64,000 nucleotides of DNA from Sporisorium sorghi (Eukaryota > Basidiomycota > Ustilaginomycetes > Ustilaginales > Ustilaginaceae): the NCBI GenBank assembly GCA_023212695.1, contig JALCCG010000045.1, forward strand, positions 1 to 64,000. The letters run 5' to 3'. Positions 26,686 through 35,664 of this stretch are shown here, piece by piece (position 1 is the first letter of the stretch; each line of letters starts with the position of its first letter). A program made the translations under genes and the position numbers. The notes below the pieces were generated by a model. It ran no database searches, was not told where the DNA came from, and saw only the letters and a program-made list of their open reading frames with translations.

Positions 26686-27957
26686 TTATTTCACCGCATT
26701 TCCTTCTGCCATCAATTCCTGTGCATAGTCATTCAGATTAATGGACTCGCCTTGATTCAGCCTCGATTTCTCGGCTGCAAACGCAATGAGATGGCTCCTC
26801 ACGGAGGCACTGGCCGACGTCAGACTCTCCTGCCCGTTATAGCTGCGGACCTCGTTCAGGAAACTGGCCACAATTCCACTGTCGCCACCGCCATGGCCGC
26901 TGGACTGCGAAGGGATCGTTATCTCCGTTTTCTGGCCTGTCAGAAAATCAAAGACCGTAATCTTGTCTTCCTCTCCCCGAAGCTCGCCTCGTGTCCCCAT
27001 GATCTGGATTCTGCGCTCCTGTTCATATGTAAACCCGCACATGCTGAACATCGCGGTGGCACCGCCCTCAAATTCCATATTGACGACCTGATGGTCTACC
27101 ACATTGTTGTCACTCCTGTACACGCAGCGGCCATAGTCCGTTTCGCGAAGCCCCTGAATAATGTTCGGCTTGGTCAGCTCCTGGGTAAAATGCCCGGCCC
27201 AGCCCTTATACTCCTGGCTCAGATAAAACCTCGGAGCCGAGTATGGGCAGGTGGCTTCCACCTGGCAGTCCAAGCAGCGGTCGGCCGATCCTTCCGGTGC
27301 CTGCTCCTCGCGAAAATGCATTAATGAGCCAAAAGAAGTGACCTGAGTGCACGGCCGATCCATCAACCAAGACAGCACGTCCATGTCATGGCAGGACTTA
27401 GCCAGAATCATCGGGCTGGCCTTATCGGAGTTATTCCAGTTTCCCCGTACAAAGCTGTGCGCAATATGCCAATATCCTACGTTCTCATTCAGTTGGATCG
27501 AAGCGACCTCACCGATCGTTCCCTCCTGAATTACGCGCTTGATGGCACTCCAAAAAGGGGTATACCTCAGAACATGGCATATGGTCAGCAGCCTGTTGTT
27601 CCGAACAGCCGCCTGCTCCATCATAAGACATTCCTTCGGTTCCGGAGACATCGGCTTCTCCAACAGTACATGGTACTGTTTATCTAGCGCCTGCATCGTC
27701 GGGCCAAAATGCATACGGTCCTGCGTGCAGATGACGGCAATTTCGGCAAGCTGCGGCTCGGCGAGCAGCGGCTCCCATGATTCGTAACAACGTTCAGGCG
27801 GAATTCCGTAGTTCTCGGCAAACCGGGTTCTCCGTGCCGAATCAGCCTCGGCTACTGCCACGAAGGTCAGCTCATGCGGGTAATCGAGGGCATAGGGTGC
27901 ATAGCCCCCGGCGCCGCGCGCGCCTGCCCCAATCAATATGGCTTTGATTTGTGTCAT
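26686..27957 (-). CDS. Gfo/Idh/MocA family oxidoreductase
   Basis: A 423-residue NAD(P)-dependent sugar dehydrogenase-like protein. The Rossmann motif is IGAGARG at residues 8-14, the EKP motif (LLEKPMS) near residue 98. A cysteine group CLDCQVEATCPYSA near residue 225 is a known insertion in some Gfo/Idh proteins. Last gene of the importer operon, 32 bases after the binding protein, so it probably acts on the imported sugar. Substrate unknown. Confidence 0.9.
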   Translation of the reverse strand: MTQIKAILIGAGARGAGGYAPYALDYPHELTFVAVAEADSARRTRFAENYGIPPERCYESWEPLLAEPQLAEIAVICTQDRMHFGPTMQALDKQYHVLLEKPMSPEPKECLMMEQAAVRNNRLLTICHVLRYTPFWSAIKRVIQEGTIGEVASIQLNENVGYWHIAHSFVRGNWNNSDKASPMILAKSCHDMDVLSWLMDRPCTQVTSFGSLMHFREEQAPEGSADRCLDCQVEATCPYSAPRFYLSQEYKGWAGHFTQELTKPNIIQGLRETDYGRCVYRSDNNVVDHQVVNMEFEGGATAMFSMCGFTYEQERRIQIMGTRGELRGEEDKITVFDFLTGQKTEITIPSQSSGHGGGDSGIVASFLNEVRSYNGQESLTSASASVRSHLIAFAAEKSRLNQGESINLNDYAQELMAEGNAVK

Positions 27958-27989
27958 ATCGTGTCGCTCCTTTTATGTTAGGTACTCGT

Positions 27990-29609
27990 TCACTCGGTGT
28001 ATCGATCCGCCGCGGACTGGTAGATGGCCAGATAGCGGTCCAATCCCATTTTTTGCAGGGTAGCTACATATTGGTCCCAGTTATCAAAAGACTCATTGCC
28101 GGCAATGAATTTATCCCTCATCTCATCCACGTACGTATTAATGTCGGTCTGAATGCTGGTAAGCTCGGACTGTTCATCGGCTGTAAAGTTAAACGGCGGC
28201 CAAACCTTGTCTTGAGGTATGACATACGGCTCCGCTTTTTTGGCGTTCTCTACAGAAGTCGGCAAGCCCTCCGCTCCTTTAAAATACTTCTGCGCCACAA
28301 AACCTGGATAGTATCCCCCAGGCCAAATCAGGTACTGCCCTACCGCCTGGTCCAGATTAAGTCCGTCCGGGTTATTCTTAATATCGTCCACGTATTCCAC
28401 ATTGCCATCTGCATCCTCCGTGTACGTCTCGTCTTTCCAGCCCATGAAGAACATGCGGATCCCTTCATCGCTGTAGAAATAATCCATCCAACGGACCAGC
28501 GCCTCCGGACTCTTCGCTTTGTCTGTCAGGACAAACATCCCGATATTGCCCAGCGGTGAGCCTGTAGCACTGAACATCTGATCGCCGTGCGGACCCTTCA
28601 GTACCGGAAGCCCCACATAGCCCTTCTGGTTGTAAATGGCGACAGGATCCACGTTATCGACTACGCCCAGCAGCCCCTCCGTTCCCTTTGCATCCACCTC
28701 CGTGCTTTGAACGGACATGATATCCTGCTCCAGCAGGCCATCCTTATACAGCTTGTTCACATACTGAAGCAGTTCTTTGTAACGCGGATCAGACGGGATG
28801 AACCGAACCTTACCGCTCTCCGGATCGGTATCCACGTTAATATTGGAGGTTCCGTTATAATTGAGACCGAACGACCCGCGCAAATAATTCACAATACCAG
28901 TGGTCTTGACCCCACCCCAGGCATATTCATCCTTCTGGCCGTTTCCATTCGGGTCCTTCTCTTTGAATGCTTTTAACATATCGTAAAAATCATCCAGCGT
29001 TTGCGGTTCGTCCAGCCCAAGCTTGGTCAGCCACTCCGAATTCACCCATGGCGTTCCGTACAGCACGGAACGGAATTCCGGATCATACAGCGTCGGCAGC
29101 CCATAAATATGGCCGTCCGGCATCGTGATGCCTTTCTCGATAACCGGATACTTCTCCATCAGCGCCTTGAAGTTCGGGGCATATTGATCGATCAGATCAT
29201 TCAGCGGGATAAAAGCGCCCTGCTTGCCGTATTTCAGCAAGTCAGCCCTTGGGAAGGCAGAGGCGTAGAACATTTCCGGGTAATCACCACCGGCAAGCAG
29301 CAGGTTGCGCTTCTCTGCCAAATTATCTTTTTGCACCGTGTCCCACTTTACCTGGATATTCGTCGTTTTCTCATATTCCTGCCAGAGCTTGATGCTGTTC
29401 CAGTCGGCGTTGGCAAAGAACTTTCCGGCAAAACCGGTCACCGTGATCTTGTCATTGACAATTGGAAATCCCGTCTGATTAACCTTCGCCCCACCTTCCG
29501 CCGAATCCGATTCTGACGCTCCCTCCGAACCCTTCGAGCTGCAGCCCACCACCAGCGATACCGACAACATGCAAGTTAACAGAAGACTTCCCCATTGCTT
29601 CAGCTTCAT
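27990..29609 (-). CDS. Extracellular solute-binding lipoprotein, LplA-like
   Basis: A 539-residue large binding protein. The signal peptide ends in the lipobox LVVGC (Cys23). The size, the ITVTGFAGKFFANADWNSIK opening and the KDPNGNGQKDEYAW calcium-loop-like motif are typical of Paenibacillus LplA/YtcQ-type receptors for oligosaccharides. Start at 29609 is 7 bases after GGGGAGG. Lies between two permeases and Gfo/Idh in one operon. Confidence 0.92.
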   Translation of the reverse strand: MKLKQWGSLLLTCMLSVSLVVGCSSKGSEGASESDSAEGGAKVNQTGFPIVNDKITVTGFAGKFFANADWNSIKLWQEYEKTTNIQVKWDTVQKDNLAEKRNLLLAGGDYPEMFYASAFPRADLLKYGKQGAFIPLNDLIDQYAPNFKALMEKYPVIEKGITMPDGHIYGLPTLYDPEFRSVLYGTPWVNSEWLTKLGLDEPQTLDDFYDMLKAFKEKDPNGNGQKDEYAWGGVKTTGIVNYLRGSFGLNYNGTSNINVDTDPESGKVRFIPSDPRYKELLQYVNKLYKDGLLEQDIMSVQSTEVDAKGTEGLLGVVDNVDPVAIYNQKGYVGLPVLKGPHGDQMFSATGSPLGNIGMFVLTDKAKSPEALVRWMDYFYSDEGIRMFFMGWKDETYTEDADGNVEYVDDIKNNPDGLNLDQAVGQYLIWPGGYYPGFVAQKYFKGAEGLPTSVENAKKAEPYVIPQDKVWPPFNFTADEQSELTSIQTDINTYVDEMRDKFIAGNESFDNWDQYVATLQKMGLDRYLAIYQSAADRYTE

Positions 29610-29658
29610 CCCTGATCCTCCCCTTTTCATGTTCCTTCCTCATTATCCATTCAAGGAA

Positions 29659-30543
29659 TTATCCTTTGATGGCCCCAATCATAACGCCCTTAACAAAATA
29701 CCGCTGCAGGAACGGATAAAGCGCCAGCACCGGAATATTGGCCACGACCAGCACCGCGTATTTAATCCCTTCCACCTCTCTTTGCTGCTTGATCGCGGAT
29801 TCGGTTGACATTTTGACCATGTCATTCGTTTGCCCCTGAATCAAAATTTCGCGCAGAATGAGCTGCAGCGGAAATTTATCCTTGTCCGACAGATACAGCA
29901 GCGCATTGAAAAAAGCATTCCAGTGACCGACCGCATAGAACAGAATGGTTACTGCGATAATCGGCATGGACAGCGGCAGAATGATCCGGGTTAATATTTT
30001 GATGTTCGAGCATCCATCGATGGTCGCAGCCTCCTGCAGTTCGCCCGGTATGGACTGCTGGAAGAAGGTCCGCATAATGATAATGTTCCAGATGGACACC
30101 GCATTCGGGATAATCATGACCCACAGCGTATTCAGCATGTCAAGGTTCTTGATCAGCAAGTACGTCGGAATCAGACCACCGCTGAAAAACATGGTAAAGA
30201 CAAGCAAGGCCATAATGGCATTCCGGCCTACAAAATCCTTCCGGGACAGCGGATAGGCCGCAAGAATGGTCATCGCAAGGTTAATGAACGTCCCGAGCGA
30301 CGTGTACACCAGCGTGTTGGTAAAACCGCTGATAATATCCTTGTTCTGAAATATTTTTACATAAGAGTTCAGGTTGACTCCCTTGGGCCACAGCAGCATC
30401 TCGCCCCGGAGCACTGTCTGCGGATCGCTGAACGATGCGCTGAGCACAAACACCAGCGGGTACATGACGATGATGGTGACCAAGATCAGAACCGTATAGT
30501 TGATGAGATTGAAAATTCGGTCTCCTCTGGATTCAATTTGCAT
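29659..30543 (-). CDS. Sugar ABC permease, LplC/YtcP-like
   Basis: A 294-residue permease with six transmembrane helices. The EAA loop reads LQEAATIDGCSNIKILTRIILP; the C-terminus ends in YFVKGVMIGAIKG, the usual LplC ending. GGGGAG precedes the ATG. Second gene of the operon, 20 bases after the LplB-like gene. Confidence 0.93.
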   Translation of the reverse strand: MQIESRGDRIFNLINYTVLILVTIIVMYPLVFVLSASFSDPQTVLRGEMLLWPKGVNLNSYVKIFQNKDIISGFTNTLVYTSLGTFINLAMTILAAYPLSRKDFVGRNAIMALLVFTMFFSGGLIPTYLLIKNLDMLNTLWVMIIPNAVSIWNIIIMRTFFQQSIPGELQEAATIDGCSNIKILTRIILPLSMPIIAVTILFYAVGHWNAFFNALLYLSDKDKFPLQLILREILIQGQTNDMVKMSTESAIKQQREVEGIKYAVLVVANIPVLALYPFLQRYFVKGVMIGAIKG

Positions 30544-30563
30544 GGTTCATTAAGCTCCCCTCT

Positions 30564-31523
30564 TTACCAAAGACTTGTTTCACTCACACGCCTCGAAATA
30601 AAGTTCACAACAACCAGCAAGACAAAGTTGATGATGGAGTTGAACAAACCGATAGCTGCAGAGAAGCTGTACTCGGCATTCTGGATCCCCATTCGGTAAA
30701 CATAGGTGGCAATAATGTCGGAGCTCTCCATATTCAGATTGTTTTGCATCAGGAGCACCTTCTCGAAACCGATGCCCATGATGCTGCCCATGTTCAGTAT
30801 GAGAAGAATAATAATCGTCGGCATGATGCCGGGGATGTTAATATGCCATATGCGCTGCAGCCGCGTGGCGCCATCAACCCGCGCAGCTTCATGCAGCTGG
30901 TTGTCAATGCCGGCGAGGGCGGCCAAATAAATGATGGAGCTCCAGCCCATGGTCTGCCATACATCCGACAGAACGTATAGCGACTTGAACCAGGAAGGCT
31001 CGGTCATGAAATTGATCGGCTGGCCGCCAAACATTTCAATGAAATGATTGATGATACCGTAACGGGGCGACAGAAAAATCATCATCATTCCGACAACAAC
31101 CACGGTAGACAGAAAATGGGGAGCGTACGTAATCGTCTGCACGAATTTCTTGAATCGTTCAGCCCGGACCTCATTCATGAGCAAAGCCAGAATGATAGGG
31201 ATCGGGAAACCGAGGGCAAGGCTGTATAAACCGATGCCTAGCGTATTTTTGATCAGTCGCCAGAAATAATAGCTGTTAAAGAACCGGTCAAAGTGCTCGA
31301 ATCCAACCCATGGACTGCCCCAAATCCCTTGTGTTGCTATGAAATCCTTAAAGGCGATTTGGATACCGTACATCGGAACGTACTGGAACAGGATGTAATA
31401 GGCGATGACCGGGGAAATCAGAATATAAAGCTGCCAATTACGCAAGATGCGATTCCACTTGAAGGGGCTGCGTTTCGTTTCGGTTACCGCTTGTACTGCG
31501 GGCTGTACGGTCGTTTTAGCCAA
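30564..31523 (-). CDS. Sugar ABC permease, LplB/YtcO-like
   Basis: A 319-residue permease of the LplB group: QYVPMYGIQIAFKDF in the first periplasmic segment, EAA loop LHEAARVDGATRLQRIWHINI. The start is a TTG at 31523, 6 bases after GAGGTGAT. First gene of the LplB, LplC, LplA, Gfo/Idh operon. Confidence 0.92.
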   Translation of the reverse strand: MAKTTVQPAVQAVTETKRSPFKWNRILRNWQLYILISPVIAYYILFQYVPMYGIQIAFKDFIATQGIWGSPWVGFEHFDRFFNSYYFWRLIKNTLGIGLYSLALGFPIPIILALLMNEVRAERFKKFVQTITYAPHFLSTVVVVGMMMIFLSPRYGIINHFIEMFGGQPINFMTEPSWFKSLYVLSDVWQTMGWSSIIYLAALAGIDNQLHEAARVDGATRLQRIWHINIPGIMPTIIILLILNMGSIMGIGFEKVLLMQNNLNMESSDIIATYVYRMGIQNAEYSFSAAIGLFNSIINFVLLVVVNFISRRVSETSLW

Positions 31524-32069
31524 TTTAGCATCACCTCGGGTATGTATTAGTCGATTTCTTGTGCAGCGCCATATTCGTTGATGGATTCCCCCTTATTTTT
31601 CTGTGATCAGCCATGTTGTGAAGCTACCGCCTACGGCCACCGATGGATGGATGCGGTTATTCGGGCGAATATATGTCATATATATTAACGTGGGATAGAT
31701 CTATAAATAAAATCCGAATAAACGGATGTTGCAACATATAACCTGTATAATTTTTGGATTAAAGAGCCTTTTATTTTGGATTTTATTTGGAGACGAATTG
31801 GTATATAGGAGACATATTCCCTTGCAATAAAGAACATGTAATATCAACGGAAGGAAATTGGATTAGTTTTTATATATCCTTATATAAAAAGAAATGAAAA
31901 CGCAATCAAAAATTCATTGTAGCGATACGAAGATTATTCCACTTCGATTCCAAATGGAGAAAACACTCCAAATATCTCAGCGATTTCACTCATAATAATA
32001 TAGAGATTTTGTATTGTCAAACTTTTTTTGGATTATTTTGGCGCAAACTTTTTCTCATTTTGGTGATAA
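31524..32069. other. A+T-rich intergenic promoter region between LacI regulator and importer operon
   Basis: About 545 bp with no gene supported on either strand. It must contain the promoter of the importer operon (minus strand). Two adjacent palindromes occur at 31712-31737: ATCCG-N6-CGGAT followed by ATGTTGCAACAT. The LacI-family regulator encoded upstream is the obvious candidate binder. Confidence 0.5.
31712..31737. promoter_or_regulatory. Paired palindromes upstream of importer operon
   Basis: ATCCGAATAAACGGAT (31712-31727) is an inverted repeat with a 6-base spacer; ATGTTGCAACAT (31726-31737) is a perfect 12-bp palindrome abutting it. Both lie about 200 bp before the TTG of the LplB-like gene. 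Confidence 0.4.
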
Positions 32070-32112
32070 AAAGCAAAAAAGCAGCAGCCAATTTTCCTAC
32101 TGGCCGCTGCTT
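32070..32112 (-). terminator. Terminator after the LacI-type regulator gene
   Basis: AAGCAGCGGCCA pairs, with one mismatch, with TGGCTGCTGCTT and is followed by TTTTTGCTTTTT on the minus strand. Confidence 0.8.
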
Positions 32113-32166
32113 AATGAGTATATAACTATCCTATAACGTTAATAAATCTAACTTTTAATGTAAAAA

Positions 32167-33207
32167 TTAATTTCTGGTGAAGTGAGAGGATTCTCGAACG
32201 ACTAGAGAACCCGGCAGCAATATTTTGGTCGCCATCGGAAAATGTCCGTCTAAATAATCCACGATGGATTTGGCAGCTACTCTGCCGATTTCGTATTTGG
32301 GCACGGAAACGGAGGTTAACGGCGGTGTAGTATACTGGGCTACATCGATATTGTCCATCCCCACAATCGCAATATCCTCCGGTATGCTGCCATGATTCTC
32401 AACAACGGCACGCATCGCAGGTATAGCCAGCATGTCACTGGCACAAAAAACAGCAGTGGGCCATTCCGCCTTCGGAAGCCGTTCCAGAAGCTCGGACATC
32501 TTGCTGAAGCTTCGATCCACATTCCATCCTGTATTCATCAGCCACTCCCCCTGCAGCTGCAGGTTCGCTTCAAGCATGGCAAATTTATATCCAACAAACC
32601 GTTCTTCGCTCTCCATCTGTTTGGAATAGGCGGGCCCTCCGATATAAGCAATCCGCGTATGTCCTTGATCAATCAAGTGACGTACTGCGGCCCTTGCCGA
32701 TAGAATGCGGTCACAGTCAACAACAGGCACGGTCAGCCTTTCATCGTTCAGGCTTACGCCCATGATCGCAACACCATTCTGCTGTATCAGTTCAAACAGT
32801 TCTTCGTCGTACCAGCTGATGGCAACAATCCCCTCGGCTCCTGTCTCCCTCAGCATCAGCCGTATTTTTTCCGCATCGCCCACTTCCTCGCATGTACGAA
32901 CGATAGCTGGAGGCTGCCCGAGCTCCTCCATTTTTTTATGAAAACCGGCTAATACCGTTGAGAAATAAGGGTGATCATCCATCAGGTGCTGGGGAACGAT
33001 ACATGCAATCCGCTTGGCAACTGTGCCGTTGTTCTCATTAGCGTGTCTGGACGGTTCATGTAGTTTGTAACCAAGTTCAAGTGCCGCTTCCCGGATTTTC
33101 TGCTTGGTTTCTTCGCTGACCGGACGGCTGGCATCATTGCTGATTGCCCGCGATACCGTAGATATGGATACCCCGACCCGCTCGGCGATATCTTTAAGCT
33201 TAGCCAA
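32167..33207 (-). CDS. LacI family transcriptional regulator
   Basis: A 346-residue regulator: HTH at 1-25 (AKLKDIAERVGVSISTVSRAI), hinge near 50, and a periplasmic-binding-like sugar domain ending in VVRESS. The TTG at 33207 gives the family's standard N-terminus and lies about 8 bases after GGAGGAGGA; the ATG 15 codons upstream has no ribosome site. Likely represses the importer/Gfo/Idh operon and itself, since a 20-bp palindrome overlaps its upstream region. Confidence 0.9.
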   Translation of the reverse strand: MAKLKDIAERVGVSISTVSRAISNDASRPVSEETKQKIREAALELGYKLHEPSRHANENNGTVAKRIACIVPQHLMDDHPYFSTVLAGFHKKMEELGQPPAIVRTCEEVGDAEKIRLMLRETGAEGIVAISWYDEELFELIQQNGVAIMGVSLNDERLTVPVVDCDRILSARAAVRHLIDQGHTRIAYIGGPAYSKQMESEERFVGYKFAMLEANLQLQGEWLMNTGWNVDRSFSKMSELLERLPKAEWPTAVFCASDMLAIPAMRAVVENHGSIPEDIAIVGMDNIDVAQYTTPPLTSVSVPKYEIGRVAAKSIVDYLDGHFPMATKILLPGSLVVRESSHFTRN

Positions 33208-33225
33208 TCGCACTTCCTCCTCCGC

Positions 33226-33245
33226 AAAATTTGGAACCAAATTTT
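33226..33245. promoter_or_regulatory. 20-bp palindrome upstream of the LacI gene
   Basis: AAAATTTGG-AA-CCAAATTTT, perfect 9-bp arms, begins 19 bases before the TTG start. Candidate autoregulatory operator. It lacks the central CG usual for LacI sites, so another binding protein is possible. Confidence 0.45.
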
Positions 33246-33252
33246 TCTCCAT

Positions 33253-33523
33253 CCATGATCATAGCATAAACTTTGTCGGTTGGGGGCGTCAAATTGACAC
33301 TGTTCCACTGATGACAAGCTAGACTCATGGTGCGTGGTCCGGGGCATGCTTGGATGGCTATCGACCATCTCTGGAATGTTGACCCCACTCCATCATCGAA
33401 CTGGCAGTAGGAGGAACGTTTGCGTTTGCGTCTCCCGGATTCCTGTATTCCGGAGCAGCGACAATGCCGCTGCTGTATATGTCAGGATCGGTAATCTGGA
33501 AAAGAAGCTGACAGGGATATCAT
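33253..33523. other. Intergenic stretch, possible old coding debris
   Basis: About 270 bp between the LacI start region and the MFS stop. Frames of about 45 codons are open on both strands (plus: a hydrophobic GGTFAFASPGFLYSGAA segment; minus: a polar ITDPDIYSSGIVAAPEY segment). I cannot tell which, if either, was coding; no start site is supported. Confidence 0.3.
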
Positions 33524-34708
33524 TTAAGTCTCAAGCGCAGCATGATCAGGGCTTTTCTCCTTGCCTAACCGGAACAATACAAATGACGCGGCCATGGCAA
33601 CAGCAACACCAACTGCCCCGATCCAGGTGATGGACGATAAGGAGATCTGCTCTACGGCAACTCCACCGATTCCTGCACCGGCAGCCATGGACAGCTGCAT
33701 CATCGATTGGTTCAATCCAAGCATGACACCGGAGGAGTTCGGCTCCAGCTGGACCAGGTTAAACTGCTGCGCCGGACCGCTGGACCAAGCGGCTAACGAC
33801 CAGACAACAAGGATGACTAACACGGGAATGACTGATGAAGCTGCATGGGTAAAAGTAAGAGCGATTAACGCAAGAATATGCAGCATCATACCTCCGGTTA
33901 ATGTGGAAGAAACTCCCCACCGGTCCGTGCTGAATCCCCCGAATTGGGAACCAATGAGGCTGGCTAAACCAAAAGCGAATAGCGCTGCACTAATCCAGCT
34001 TTCATTCAAACCGCTGACCATAAGCAAATAGGGAGACAAGTACGTATAGGCAACGGAATATCCCCCCAGCCAAAAGAACGTGATCGCCAACCCGAGGGCC
34101 ACTTTAGGCTTCTTGAGCAGCGCGAACTGCTTGAGTAACGGGACAGGTGCATCTCCTTTGGTTATTGGGATTGCCTTGTATAGAACAAACATCGAGATCA
34201 CACCCAGGATGGCAATAAACCCGAACACCGACTTCCAACCAAAAGCCGCAGCCACCACACGTCCCAGAGGGACGCCGATGATAAGAGAAGCTGTGAACCC
34301 CATAATTACCGTCGCGATTGAACTAGCCTGTTTGCCAGGAGCCGCGATTTGGGCGGCAATTCCGAGCGCGGTGACAACGACCATGCCTGCACCCATCGCC
34401 ATAAGAACGCGCGCAAAAACAAACGGAATATACCCCGGAAGTGCATAGGACAACACATTGGCAATCACAAAGATGCCTAATGAATATACCAACAGCTTTT
34501 TTCTCTCCACCTTGGCTGTCAGCGCCATTAGAATAGGGGTCAGAATGGCGTAAACCATTGAAAATATCGTGATCAGCTGACCTGCGGCGGTGATTGTAAT
34601 CCCTAATGAATCCGCGATTTTATCCAAAATTCCAGATATAATATATTCCGACGTCCCTACTAAAAAGCTGACGATAGCCAAAAAATAAACTTTCCAAGCA
34701 CCAGTCAT
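33524..34708 (-). CDS. MFS efflux transporter, AraJ/YdhP-like
   Basis: A 394-residue twelve-helix transporter of the DHA1 type. The N-terminus TSEYIISGILDKIADSLGI is typical of the sugar/drug efflux AraJ group, and the helix 2-3 loop region is followed by FARVLMAMGAGMV. Probably exports a toxic compound. RBS GAGGTGG before the ATG. Two copies of an operator also found in the ArsR promoter lie 26-83 bp upstream, so the ArsR protein should repress it. Confidence 0.9.
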   Translation of the reverse strand: MTGAWKVYFLAIVSFLVGTSEYIISGILDKIADSLGITITAAGQLITIFSMVYAILTPILMALTAKVERKKLLVYSLGIFVIANVLSYALPGYIPFVFARVLMAMGAGMVVVTALGIAAQIAAPGKQASSIATVIMGFTASLIIGVPLGRVVAAAFGWKSVFGFIAILGVISMFVLYKAIPITKGDAPVPLLKQFALLKKPKVALGLAITFFWLGGYSVAYTYLSPYLLMVSGLNESWISAALFAFGLASLIGSQFGGFSTDRWGVSSTLTGGMMLHILALIALTFTHAASSVIPVLVILVVWSLAAWSSGPAQQFNLVQLEPNSSGVMLGLNQSMMQLSMAAGAGIGGVAVEQISLSSITWIGAVGVAVAMAASFVLFRLGKEKSPDHAALET

Positions 34709-34733
34709 GATTCCACCTCTTTAATATATTTAT

Positions 34734-34753
34734 ATATCGTAAATTGTCGATGT
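34734..34753. promoter_or_regulatory. ArsR-type operator copy 1 (MFS promoter)
   Basis: ATATCG-TAAATTGT-CGATGT, the same arms and 8-base spacer as the site in the arsR-like promoter, with one mismatch. Confidence 0.7.
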
Positions 34754-34771
34754 TTTAACTAATAAAAATAC

Positions 34772-34791
34772 ATATCGTAATATGTAGATAT
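34772..34791. promoter_or_regulatory. ArsR-type operator copy 2 (MFS promoter)
   Basis: ATATCG-TAATATGT-AGATAT, the same arms and spacing with one mismatch. Its centre is 38 bp from copy 1, about four helical turns. Confidence 0.65.
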
Positions 34792-34799
34792 GTAATGCA

Positions 34800-34848
34800 A
34801 AACAAGACTGAATATTCCTTGTTTCTTAAGGAAGCATTCAGTTCTTGT
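34800..34848 (-). terminator. Terminator after the ArsR gene
   Basis: ACAAGAACTGAAT pairs, with one bulge, with ATTCAGTCTTGT on the minus strand and is followed by TTTT. It lies immediately after the stop codon. Confidence 0.75.
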
Positions 34849-34849
34849 G

Positions 34850-35152
34850 CTATATTTCCTGCTTCAAATACTCACCGATTTCACGAATGACTTCTTCGTC
34901 CCGCTTATAATACGTAAATTTCCCTAACCGCTCCGTCTTGATCAGGCCCGCCCGATGCAGAATGGATAAATATTGCGATGCGGTGGACTGCGTCATATTC
35001 AGCTTCTCAGTCACCTGGCTTACACATACCCCGATTTCTCTCATATCAATCCCTTCGTGGGGCGTAAAATATTGTTCCGGTTCCTTGAGCCACTGCAATA
35101 TCTCGAGCCTTGATTCATTCGACAACGCTTTAAAAACTTCTATTGGTTTCAT
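34850..35152 (-). CDS. ArsR family transcriptional regulator
   Basis: A 100-residue winged-helix repressor: KPIEVFKALSNESRLEILQWL at the N-terminus, recognition helix in TQSTASQYLSILHRAGL, and a beta-wing KFTYYKRDEE. No CVC metal motif is evident, so the inducer is probably not a classic heavy metal. The ATG at 35152 is preferred over one 21 codons upstream because a strong promoter lies between them; the mRNA would start within a base or two of the ATG (leaderless). Neighbour of, and probable repressor of, the MFS gene. Confidence 0.88.
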   Translation of the reverse strand: MKPIEVFKALSNESRLEILQWLKEPEQYFTPHEGIDMREIGVCVSQVTEKLNMTQSTASQYLSILHRAGLIKTERLGKFTYYKRDEEVIREIGEYLKQEI

Positions 35153-35159
35153 ACGTATC

Positions 35160-35187
35160 ATTATATCGGGAATTATCGATATGTCAA
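35160..35187 (-). promoter_or_regulatory. Sigma-A promoter with embedded operator, leaderless arsR-like gene
   Basis: On the minus strand perfect TTGACA (35182-35187), a 16-bp spacer and perfect TATAAT (35160-35165). The spacer contains ATATCG-N8-CGATAT (35163-35182). Only seven bases separate TATAAT from the ATG at 35152. Confidence 0.8.
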
Positions 35188-35256
35188 TTGTTGTTTCGGA
35201 ACGACTTGATGCCATAGCGTATTGAGTACAGCAGATGGCCCCAACATGTTCCGGCC

Positions 35257-35385
35257 CTACAGCTTGCCATCAGCCGCAACGCCTGATTCCACGCCATCTC
35301 CCGCCTTTATCCCATTACAGCCGACCGCCGCAACGGCGATCAGCGCACTCCTCAATACCAAACCCCATTTTTTTCTCATCGACAT
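35257..35385 (-). CDS. Short secreted-type peptide (42 residues), unknown
   Basis: A 43-codon frame with a good ribosome site (GGGAAGGA, then ATG at 35385; a second ATG at 35379). It encodes MSMRKKWGLVLRSALIAVAA, then VGC and a small polar tail ending GVAADGKL. The positively charged start plus hydrophobic stretch is a signal peptide; AVGC is a poor lipobox. It could be a secreted signalling peptide precursor or the surviving N-terminus of a truncated lipoprotein. It directly follows a kinase-like remnant on the same strand. Confidence 0.4.
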   Translation of the reverse strand: MSMRKKWGLVLRSALIAVAAVGCNGIKAGDGVESGVAADGKL

Positions 35386-35430
35386 CGCTTCCTTCCCTAT
35401 TTCTCGCAGAATACTTGCCATGATGCTCTT

Positions 35431-35529
35431 CTAAATGAATCCCTCGGATTTATGCTGCTTGCCCATCTCCTTCATAACAATCGGGTGCCCTAACCCCAGG
35501 GTCGGATCCACCGAATTTTCAAAGCGTTC
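35431..35529 (-). pseudogene. Remnant of a sensor histidine kinase C-terminus
   Basis: A 33-codon open frame ending in TAG at 35431 reads RFENSVDPTLGLGHPIVMKE and a short tail. This resembles the end of a HATPase_c domain, where RF...D..G.GLGLAIVKEIV..H.G is the usual G2 box. An in-frame stop lies upstream and no start is present. I infer a decayed two-component kinase; the match is short. Confidence 0.4.
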
Positions 35530-35624
35530 TCATAACAACTCTAAATCCCTTCCATTAACATGTACTTTCTTCTTCTGATCGCATATGTTTTCCTAAGCTA
35601 GCGTTACATCCACCTGAGTCAAAA

Positions 35625-35651
35625 CGCAAAAAAACGGCATTTCTGCCGTTT
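35625..35651 (-). terminator. Terminator hairpin after the epimerase remnant
   Basis: AAACGGCA-TTTC-TGCCGTTT with a T run on the minus strand. Identical in sequence to the stem at 9041-9066. Confidence 0.8.
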
Positions 35652-35664
35652 GGGTTAAAAAAGC

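Noticed and set aside
33379..33510. Membrane-like frame (plus) or polar frame (minus) beside the MFS gene
   Set aside because: Both strands are open for about 45 codons; neither has a start and no family is recognised, so no gene is called.
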